The translations under genes were made by a program, and so were the position numbers. A stretch of 28,001 bases of DNA, taken from the IMG/VR virus record IMGVR_UViG_3300046512_000283, positions 1 to 28,001 of that record, one strand, 5' to 3'. The notes under the pieces were generated by a model. The model did not search any database and was not told where the DNA came from. It saw nothing but the letters and a program-made list of their open reading frames with translations. The stretch's first letter is position 1. Each line of letters opens with the position of its first letter. Shown one piece after another: positions 22,725-28,001 of the stretch. The DNA comes from a virus.

Positions 22725-22913
22725 ATGCAAACTGATCTCACCGTCGCCGAGGTTCACGCCCGGATCCGCTGGGTTCGCATGTGCATGGCGCTGATCGCGA
22801 TTCAGGAAGACATGGCCGCCGCGCGCGAAATCGCTGCTGCAGCGCCTCGCAAGCCGGCGCGCTGGTATGGCAGACTCCGCACCATTTTAATCTCAGCAAA
22901 ATCAGAGCCTTAG
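22725..22913 (+). CDS. Small helical ORF near att copy 2, uncertain
   Basis: This is a possible 62-residue protein ('TVAEVHARIRWVRMCMALIAIQ'..'AAREIAAAAPRKPARWYGRL'), Ala/Arg-rich and probably one amphipathic helix. Local GC is back to prophage level, unlike the AT-rich cargo beside it, which favours coding. The ribosome-binding site is weak (GAGG). It lies between a terminator and the att site and could be a phage gene remnant. Confidence 0.4.
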   Translation: MQTDLTVAEVHARIRWVRMCMALIAIQEDMAAAREIAAAAPRKPARWYGRLRTILISAKSEP

Positions 22914-22998
22914 CCGCTCCGCGAATAATCGAGTGGGAATGATTGCTTGGCGCTGCGAGCAGAGGTAAAATAGTGGCCCGAGCGAAACTAGTTGAATG

Positions 22999-23017
22999 TT
23001 TACGCAAAATTTACGCA
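22999..23017. repeat. Direct repeats TTTACGCA, 11-bp period
   Basis: TTTACGCA occurs at 22999-23006 and 23010-23017, one helical turn apart, 11 bases before the att-associated motif. The layout is like arm-type integrase sites. It is absent near att copy 1. Confidence 0.55.
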
Positions 23018-23027
23018 TTCTTCTGCT

Positions 23028-23072
23028 AAGTCGTTGAATCCATTTAAGATGCGATTCCGGCTCGAGGCACCA
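23028..23072 (+). repeat. Attachment-site copy 2 (tRNA 3'-end-like)
   Basis: The outer parts AAGTCGTTGAAT (23028-23039) and TTCCGGCTCGAGGCACCA (23055-23072) are identical to copy 1, with the same 15-base spacing but a mostly different spacer. It again ends in CCA with no tRNA body upstream. This is taken as the junction with the host chromosome. Confidence 0.8.
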
Positions 23073-23092
23073 CTCTTCAACTTTCTTCAATC

Positions 23093-23284
23093 ATGGCTTC
23101 CGAAAAAACCGTCAAGTTTATTCTGGCCGCCGGCATGGTAGCCGTGGTGTTGGGCGTGGCCGGTTATGTGCTGGTGTTCTGGCACAACTACAACGGTTGC
23201 CAGCAACTGGAAGCGGAAGCGGCCAGAACCGGCAAACCGATGTCTTGCGCCGACATCAAGGCTGCCGCCAAGGCCCGGCGATAA
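23093..23284 (+). CDS. Small single-TM host protein
   Basis: This 63-residue protein has a membrane helix at about residues 9-30 ('FILAAGMVAVVLGVAGYVLVFW') and then a short soluble tail with two Cys ('GCQQ', 'SCAD') and basic end. Codon use fits the host. It begins 21 bases after the att core with no clear ribosome-binding site, so its native promoter may have been separated by integration. It overlaps the convergent PEP-CTERM gene by 29 bases. Confidence 0.6.
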   Translation: MASEKTVKFILAAGMVAVVLGVAGYVLVFWHNYNGCQQLEAEAARTGKPMSCADIKAAAKARR

Positions 23285-23948
23285 AGCTGTCTGCGTGCTT
23301 GCGGCGGCGCGCCGCAAGGCCCAATATGCCCAGTCCGCCCAACAGCATGCCGTAAGTGGCCGGCTCCGGCACGGCGGCAACCTCGTGATACAGACCAATG
23401 GCGATGCTGGGGATGTATCCGGCATACATGGCTGACCAGTTGCCGTCCTTGTAATCATACGCGCCCGAACTCACCCCACCCATGGCCAGGTAATTGAAGC
23501 GGTTGGTCGCTTCGACCTGCAAGGCGAAATAATATGATCCGCTGCTCAGGGCAATGTCGCCAAAGTTGAAAAACTGCCGATAGGCGAGATCACCATGATT
23601 GGCACCGACGTAGGTGAGGGTAGGCGATATGCTGCTGTGGCCGGAGGCCAGCAGGGTGCCCGGGGAGCCGGCGACGCCGTCGGCCGCCAGGAACATCCAG
23701 TTGGCTGTTGTCGGTCCTACCCCGTCCCAATTGAACAAGACATAACTGGCCGCATTAATGACGCTGTCGTTGGCGAGCGTGAATAACTGTGCGGCATATT
23801 GATTGCCGCAGGCGGTGTTAAACAGGCAACTGCCACGAGTGACGTCCACGCCGGAGTCGAATACAGTAGTCGCCTGGACCGGGGCGGAAGTCAGGCTGAA
23901 CACAAATGCTGTTGCAGTTGCCGCGACGAATTTCTGGACCATTTTCAT
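23256..23948 (-). CDS. PEP-CTERM sorting domain protein
   Basis: The protein is 230 residues from the ATG at 23948 with AAGGAGA upstream. A signal peptide (about 1-26, ending 'APVQA') precedes a beta-rich mature domain. The C-terminal signal is 'VPEPATYGMLLGGLGILGLAARRRK': PEP motif, membrane helix and Arg cluster. It would be processed by an exosortase and linked to the surface or exopolysaccharide. Unusually, 13 residues ('HADSFIAGPWRQP') follow the Arg cluster, where most members end within a few residues. The mature domain has two Cys ('SCLFNTACG') that may pair. Confidence 0.88.
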   Translation of the reverse strand: MKMVQKFVAATATAFVFSLTSAPVQATTVFDSGVDVTRGSCLFNTACGNQYAAQLFTLANDSVINAASYVLFNWDGVGPTTANWMFLAADGVAGSPGTLLASGHSSISPTLTYVGANHGDLAYRQFFNFGDIALSSGSYYFALQVEATNRFNYLAMGGVSSGAYDYKDGNWSAMYAGYIPSIAIGLYHEVAAVPEPATYGMLLGGLGILGLAARRRKHADSFIAGPWRQP

Positions 23949-24024
23949 TGCTGTCTCCTTTTAGTAGGTGAGAGGAGAAATTACAATAAAAATATGAAAT
24001 TTACAATGGAATGCGCAAGCGTGC

Positions 24025-24315
24025 TTAAATACCTTCCACCAGCTTGAAGCCGGCCCACGACAAGGTGGTCACTTCCACCACCAGCACTTGCGGCTCGGCC
24101 TGGATGGTGCTGGCCAGACGGAACACGGCGTCGCGCACTTCGTTGATGGTTTCGTTCCCGCTGTAGCAGTACTCGCCTTGCGGCAGGTAGTAGCCTTTGC
24201 CGTCGTCCGCCTTGATGGCGCCGGCAACGTTGAACTTGGCCAGTTCGACGTTGATGCGGTCGTAGGTGTCGGCATTGGCGGCAGGGTAGGAAACGCGAAT
24301 GATGTAGTTAACCAT
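24025..24315 (-). CDS. Small GhoS-like hypothetical protein
   Basis: This 96-residue protein has an alternating strand/helix pattern: 'VNYIIRVSYP', a helix 'TYDRINVELAKFNV', 'GKGYYLPQGEYCYSG', a helix 'EVRDAVFRLASTI' and 'QVLVVEVTTLSW'. This is a ferredoxin-like layout similar to small betaproteobacterial proteins annotated with the GhoS (type V antitoxin, mRNA-cleaving) family. No GhoT-like toxin is next to it, so a toxin-antitoxin role is doubtful. It lies between two PEP-CTERM genes on the same strand. Confidence 0.65.
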   Translation of the reverse strand: MVNYIIRVSYPAANADTYDRINVELAKFNVAGAIKADDGKGYYLPQGEYCYSGNETINEVRDAVFRLASTIQAEPQVLVVEVTTLSWAGFKLVEGI

Positions 24316-24352
24316 GTTAAATCCTTATTGTTGACACCGGCATCATGGCATA

Positions 24353-24378
24353 AAAAAACGCGCCGTAGCGCGTTTTTT
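24353..24378 (-). terminator. Intrinsic terminator of the second PEP-CTERM gene
   Basis: An 11-bp A-run/CGCGC stem has a 4-base loop (24364-24367). Reading leftward it ends in seven T residues and lies 18 bases after the stop of the 24396-25088 gene. A/T flanks make it potentially bidirectional. Confidence 0.85.
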
Positions 24379-24395
24379 GTTGAAGCAGAGAACAA

Positions 24396-25088
24396 TCAAC
24401 CCTGGCGGCGACGGCGTGCAGCGAAGCCCACCAGGCCCAGGCCGGCCAGCAGCATGGCGTAGGTTTCTGGCTCCGGCACGGCGGCAATCGCCGACACTGC
24501 GGTGGTGCTGAAAGTGGTGTAGTTGCCGTACTGGTTGGTTACGTAGGTCTGGAGGCCTGGCACGCCGTAGCCACCGTAGTAGCTCGAAATGCCGACGGTA
24601 TTTTCACCCACCGCGACGTTGCCCAGCGTGATGGAGAAGGTCGCGCTCGAGCCGATCTGGTAGACCGATTCCGTGTACTGGCCCCAGAAGGTGAAGGTCT
24701 TGTAACCAACGACGGCGTCCATATTTTGCGAGGTGTTGGCGCCGCCCAGTGCCAGGTCCAGGCCAGTGGTCGAGAAGCCGGTGCTCCAGTAGCCAGGCGC
24801 GTGGTTGGCGCCGACGTAGGCGTCCGGCACGGTGGCGTCGATGAAGCTGGCGCCGGTAGGCACGTAGATGGTCAGGCCGTCGAGGCCGGTCTGGGTGCCG
24901 GCATAGCCCTGGCCGACGTTTTTCACGGTGTAGGTGAACACGTATTGATTGGTCTCGCCGACCACGGCGGCGGCGGACGAAGTGATTTCATATTGGCCGG
25001 TCAGGTTGGTCTCAACTGCGCCAGCCAGGCTGCTGATGGCAGCGGCAACAGCGAATGCGGCCAACTTGAGAGTGGTTTTTGCCATCAT
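24396..25088 (-). CDS. PEP-CTERM sorting domain protein
   Basis: The protein is 230 residues from the ATG at 25088 (or 25085), after a GGAG ribosome-binding site. A signal peptide (about 1-25, 'FAVAAAISSLAGA') is followed by a DUF11-like beta-sandwich ('NQYVFTYTVKNVGQGYAG', 'GLTIYVPTGASF'). The standard exosortase signal follows: 'VPEPETYAMLLAGLGLVGFAARRRRQG'. It is likely a surface or biofilm-matrix protein. It has its own terminator and a long AT-rich upstream region, so it is probably monocistronic. Confidence 0.9.
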   Translation of the reverse strand: MMAKTTLKLAAFAVAAAISSLAGAVETNLTGQYEITSSAAAVVGETNQYVFTYTVKNVGQGYAGTQTGLDGLTIYVPTGASFIDATVPDAYVGANHAPGYWSTGFSTTGLDLALGGANTSQNMDAVVGYKTFTFWGQYTESVYQIGSSATFSITLGNVAVGENTVGISSYYGGYGVPGLQTYVTNQYGNYTTFSTTAVSAIAAVPEPETYAMLLAGLGLVGFAARRRRQG

Positions 25089-25187
25089 GATATTTCTCCG
25101 TGGAATTAATATTTACTTGAATGCATCCACGATAGCATGAACTTAGGATAATGTCGTTATCAGAGTGGAATGAATGTTGTAAATTCG

Positions 25188-25233
25188 AAAAAAAACAAAG
25201 CCCCGAGCAGGTAGGGGGCCTGTCGGGGCTTTG
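25188..25233 (-). terminator. Orphan strong leftward terminator
   Basis: A perfect 11-bp stem (CAAAGCCCCGA, 25196-25206, with TCGGGGCTTTG, 25223-25233) has an inner CAGG/CCTG pairing. Read leftward it is followed by T8. No leftward gene ends just upstream, so what it terminates is unclear. Confidence 0.85.
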
Positions 25234-25279
25234 CGTCAATTGGCGGAGAAAGCTCGTTTGACTGAATGGAAGTGTAATT

Positions 25280-25308
25280 TTGCTTTCTTAAAATCGCCTT
25301 AGTAGAAT
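25280..25308 (+). promoter_or_regulatory. Possible promoter of the ParB-like gene
   Basis: TTGCTT (25280-25285), 17 bases, then TAGAAT (25303-25308), 24 bases before the start codon. The -35 match is weak. Confidence 0.4.
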
Positions 25309-25332
25309 GCTGGACGGATTCGAAGGATACCT

Positions 25333-26172
25333 ATGCAGATCAAAATTAATGAAACACTGCGCGCTTACATTGAGCCGCTGACTGAAAATGAATACCAGGC
25401 GCTGGAGCGCAGCATCCTGACCGAAGGCTGCCGCGACGCGCTGGTGCTGTGGGAAGACGTGCTGGTGGACGGTCACAACCGCTACCAGATTTGCCAGGAA
25501 CATGGCATCCCGTTTAAAGCCATCGAGAACACGAGCTTCCGCAGCCTGGAAGACGTGAAGCTGTGGATGATCGATAACAATCTGGGTCGCCGCAGCATTT
25601 CCGACTACCAGCGCGGGGTGCTGGCGCTGCGCAAGAAGGAAATCATGACCGCGCGCGCGCTGGAAATGGCGGCCGAAGCGGCAGCGGAAGACGCCCGCAT
25701 CGCGCCGGAGGAAGGCGAGGGCGCGCCGAAGAAGCCGGCCGCCATGCCGCTGGCATCGCGCGAGGATATCGCCCGCGCCGCCCGTTTGAGCAGCGCGACC
25801 ATCGGCCAGATCGAAAAGATCCAGAAGACCGCGACGCCGGAACTGGTGGAAGCGGTACGCGCCGGCACCATCTCGATCAACGCCGCCGCCACCGTGGCGT
25901 CGTTGCCGGAAGAGGTGCAGCTGGCGGCGGTCGCCGGCGGCAAGAAGGAGTTGCAGAAGGCCGCCAAGGAAGTACGCGACCTGCGCGCCGCTGCGCGTCC
26001 GGCCAAGGAGCCGAAGGAAGGTAAGGCTGCACCGGCCATCGATTACAGCGATATCCCGACCGACGTGCAGGAACTGCGCACGGAGAACGCCATGCTGCGC
26101 CAGAAGAACGCCGCGCTGCTGGAAGAGATCACCGTCCTGCAGCGCCGTATCTCCGAACTGGCGAACGCCTGA
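25333..26172 (+). CDS. ParB/RepB-like nuclease-domain DNA-binding protein
   Basis: This 279-residue protein has AAGGA before the ATG. The N-terminal ParB domain has 'EYQALERSILTEGCRDALVLW' and 'DVLVDGHNRYQIC' (about residues 20-54), the DGHxR nucleotide-binding motif. The central helix-turn-helix is 'REDIARAARLSSATIGQIEKI' (about 143-163). The C-terminus is Lys/Ala-rich, then a leucine-type coiled coil (about 248-277) likely for dimerisation. No ParA partner is adjacent, and the gene precedes a penicillin acylase homologue by one base. It resembles chromosomal 'plasmid partition related' proteins of Betaproteobacteria rather than the main ParB. Confidence 0.8.
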   Translation: MQIKINETLRAYIEPLTENEYQALERSILTEGCRDALVLWEDVLVDGHNRYQICQEHGIPFKAIENTSFRSLEDVKLWMIDNNLGRRSISDYQRGVLALRKKEIMTARALEMAAEAAAEDARIAPEEGEGAPKKPAAMPLASREDIARAARLSSATIGQIEKIQKTATPELVEAVRAGTISINAAATVASLPEEVQLAAVAGGKKELQKAAKEVRDLRAAARPAKEPKEGKAAPAIDYSDIPTDVQELRTENAMLRQKNAALLEEITVLQRRISELANA

Positions 26173-26173
26173 T

Positions 26174-28001
26174 ATGCGCACACCGCTCGCTCTCGCATGT
26201 TTAATTTCCGTGGGCGCAGCGGCTGCAGCAGCTGCAGCGCCCGTGGCTACGGTGAGCGAAGCGGTGCGCCTGAAGGCCGCCGCCAAACGCGTCACCATCT
26301 TGCGTGATAAATGGGGCATCCCCCACATCTACGGCAAGACTGACGCCGACGCGGTGTTTGGCATGGTCTACGCGCAGGCGGAAGATGACTTCCACCGCGT
26401 GGAGCTCAACTTTATCAATGCGATGGGGCGGCTGGCGGAAGTGGAGGGCGAGGCAGAGCTGTATAAAGACCTGCGCATGAAGCTCTTCATCAATCCCGAT
26501 GAATTGAAGCGCCAGTACGCGCAAGCGCCGGCATGGCTGAAGAAGCTGATGAATGCCTGGGCCGATGGCCTCAACTACTACCTGCAAACGCATCCCGATG
26601 TGAAGCCGGCGCTGCTCACTCGCTTTGAGCCTTGGATGGCGCTCAGCTTCAGCGAGGGCAGCATCGGCGGCGATATCGAAACGGTGGACATCAAACAGCT
26701 GCAAGCTCTGTATGCGGACGGCGCCAAGCTGCCGCTGATGCCGCCGGTGCTGATGTCATCGCGTGATGGCATCGACATGGACAAGGAGCCGGGCGGTTCC
26801 AACGGCTTCGCCATCGCGCCGTCGAATACCAAAAACGGCCGCGCGCTGTTGATGATTAATCCGCACACCTCGTTCTACTTCCGTCCCGAGATCCAGGTGC
26901 ACAGTGATGAAGGCCTGAACGCCTATGGCGCCGTGACCTGGGGCCAGTTCTTCGTCTATCAAGGCTTCAACGACCGCGTGGGCTGGATGCACACTTCCGG
27001 CGGCGGCGATGTGATCGACGAGTACCTCGAAACCATCAGCGAAAAAGACGGCCAGTTCTTCTACCAGTACGGCAGCGAACAGCGTCCGCTGAAAGCCGTG
27101 GACATCGCGCTGCCCTACAAGACCAAGGAGGGCATGGCCAGCAAGACGGTGCGCGTCTATTACAGCCACCACGGCCCGATCGTGCGGGCCAAGGACGGCA
27201 AGTGGGTCGCCGTGCGCCTGATGAACGAGCCGTTGAAGGCGCTGACGCAATCCTTCATTCGTACCAAGTCCCGCAACTACAAGGACTTCTCCAAGTCGAT
27301 GGAGCTGCGCACCAACTCGTCCAACAATACCGTGTATGCGGATGCCGACGGCAATATCGCTTACTTCCACGGGAACTTCATTCCGCGCCGTGATCCGCAG
27401 TTCGACTGGAAGCATCCGGTGGACGGCAGCAATCCGGCCACGGAATGGAAAGGCCTGCACGAGGTGAAAGAGACCATCACGCTGTTCAATCCGAAGAACG
27501 GCTGGATCCAGAACACCAACAACTGGCCGTACACCGCTGCCGGCGCCTACAGCCCGAAGGTAAAGGACTATCCGGCCTACATGTCGATGAATCCCGAGAA
27601 CCCGCGCGGCATCCATGCCGTCCGCGTTTTGGAGAACAAAAAGGACTTCACTATCGACAGCCTGATCGCCGCATCCTACGACAACCAGCTGCCGGCGTTT
27701 GAGCCGTTGCTGCCGCAACTTTTCGCCGCCTACGACGAACTGCCGGCCAACGATGCACGCAAGGCCGCACTGGCGTCGCAGATCGCTGCGCTGCGCGGCT
27801 GGGACATGCGCTACACGCTGGAATCGACCGCCACCTCGCTGGCGATCTACTGGGCGCAGGATTTGTGGACTACCTACCAGCCAGCCGCCAAGGCGAAAGA
27901 AGTGCAGGTGCTGGACTACATCCAGGCCGCCATCACGCCGCAGCAGCGCATCGAAGCGCTGGAGCGCGCGGTGGCCAAGCTGACCAAGGACTTCGGCAAC
28001 T
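26174..28001 (+). CDS. Penicillin acylase family N-terminal-nucleophile hydrolase, 3'-truncated
   Basis: 609 codons are visible from the ATG at 26174, one base after the ParB-like stop. A signal peptide (1-23, 'PLALACLISVG' then an Ala run) indicates export. The alpha-chain part has 'VTILRDKWGIPHIYG' and 'FGMVYAQAEDDFHRVE'. The autocleavage and catalytic site is 'PGGSNGFAIAPS', with Ser209 as the new N-terminal nucleophile of the beta chain. Later motifs 'LLMINPHTSFYF', 'GWMHTSGGGDVIDEY', 'RTNSSNNTVYADADGNIAYFHGNF' and 'GWIQNTNNWP' are family-typical. Such enzymes cleave amides of penicillins, aculeacin or acyl-homoserine lactones; the substrate cannot be told. The C-terminus lies beyond the window. 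Confidence 0.92.
   Translation, partial: MRTPLALACLISVGAAAAAAAAPVATVSEAVRLKAAAKRVTILRDKWGIPHIYGKTDADAVFGMVYAQAEDDFHRVELNFINAMGRLAEVEGEAELYKDLRMKLFINPDELKRQYAQAPAWLKKLMNAWADGLNYYLQTHPDVKPALLTRFEPWMALSFSEGSIGGDIETVDIKQLQALYADGAKLPLMPPVLMSSRDGIDMDKEPGGSNGFAIAPSNTKNGRALLMINPHTSFYFRPEIQVHSDEGLNAYGAVTWGQFFVYQGFNDRVGWMHTSGGGDVIDEYLETISEKDGQFFYQYGSEQRPLKAVDIALPYKTKEGMASKTVRVYYSHHGPIVRAKDGKWVAVRLMNEPLKALTQSFIRTKSRNYKDFSKSMELRTNSSNNTVYADADGNIAYFHGNFIPRRDPQFDWKHPVDGSNPATEWKGLHEVKETITLFNPKNGWIQNTNNWPYTAAGAYSPKVKDYPAYMSMNPENPRGIHAVRVLENKKDFTIDSLIAASYDNQLPAFEPLLPQLFAAYDELPANDARKAALASQIAALRGWDMRYTLESTATSLAIYWAQDLWTTYQPAAKAKEVQVLDYIQAAITPQQRIEALERAVAKLTKDFGN

Larger units (their letters stand above)
20610..23072. 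mobile_element. Second tRNA-linked element or island remnant (no integrase seen)
   Basis: The segment is bracketed by the two att copies (cores 20592-20609 and 23055-23072, 2463 bases apart). Part of it (about 21300-22570) is clearly AT-richer than both flanks and carries a leftward two-gene operon. No integrase, transposase or replication gene is visible, so it is either a decayed island, a trans-mobilised element, or the right end of an island split by the phage. Confidence 0.6.

Noticed and set aside
23093-24315. GhoS/GhoT toxin-antitoxin pair made of the 63-residue membrane protein and the GhoS-like protein
   Set aside because: The two genes are separated by a PEP-CTERM gene on the other strand, and the membrane protein has one membrane helix followed by a soluble tail, unlike GhoT.
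25288-26328. 346-codon leftward frame over the ParB-like gene
   Set aside because: It would be an attractive source for the orphan leftward terminator, but its protein is Arg/His/Gly-rich shadow sequence and the + strand gene is convincing.
26756-27718. 320-codon leftward frame inside the acylase gene
   Set aside because: It is antisense to catalytic motifs of a recognised family, with no domain of its own.

Overview
The window looks like the right-hand half of a siphovirus-type prophage in a GC-rich betaproteobacterial chromosome, followed by host DNA. The host guess (Oxalobacteraceae-like, e.g. Massilia/Duganella/Janthinobacterium) is inference. It rests on GC-rich codon use, two PEP-CTERM proteins, a chromosomal ParB-like protein and a secreted penicillin-acylase-family enzyme.

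Region 1 (1-17772, + strand) is a tightly packed late operon, with many ATGA/TGATG stop-start overlaps. In order it holds: a 5'-truncated beta-helix protein; neck genes (DnaT-like connector, a small HExxH protein, stopper-like, gp10-like completion, DUF4128-like terminator); two tandem intrinsic terminators; the tail tube protein; a tail chaperone pair joined by a -1 frameshift; a 1722-aa tape measure; a hub-like tail-tip protein; a discoidin-like protein; a 716-aa fibre with a repeat that looks like a beta-propeller; a small protein; a TM/coiled-coil protein; a holin-like protein; and a GH24-type endolysin. Terminase, portal, capsid and integrase genes would lie to the left, outside the window.

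Region 2 (17765-20609) is a prophage accessory block. It has a leftward HTH regulator, a YodC-like small protein, an unlisted 59-aa DUF3606 protein, a second YodC-like protein co-transcribed with an SRAP (SOS-associated abasic-site crosslinking) protein, and a divergent unknown gene. A near-perfect LexA box sits between the SRAP gene and the divergent gene. The block ends at a tRNA-3'-end-like attachment sequence (20565-20609).

Region 3 (20610-23072) is a 2.46-kb segment bounded on the right by a second copy of the same attachment sequence. It therefore looks like a second, integrase-less element or island remnant in tandem with the prophage. Its AT-richer core carries a two-gene leftward operon: a secreted cysteine-containing protein, then an HELGH metallopeptidase-like protein with a Pro/Gly tail. 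This is the most intriguing uncharacterised cargo.

Region 4 (23073-28001) is host chromosome: a small membrane protein, two PEP-CTERM proteins, a GhoS-like small protein between them, an orphan strong leftward terminator, a solitary ParB-like protein, and the first 609 codons of a penicillin acylase family enzyme that runs off the right edge.
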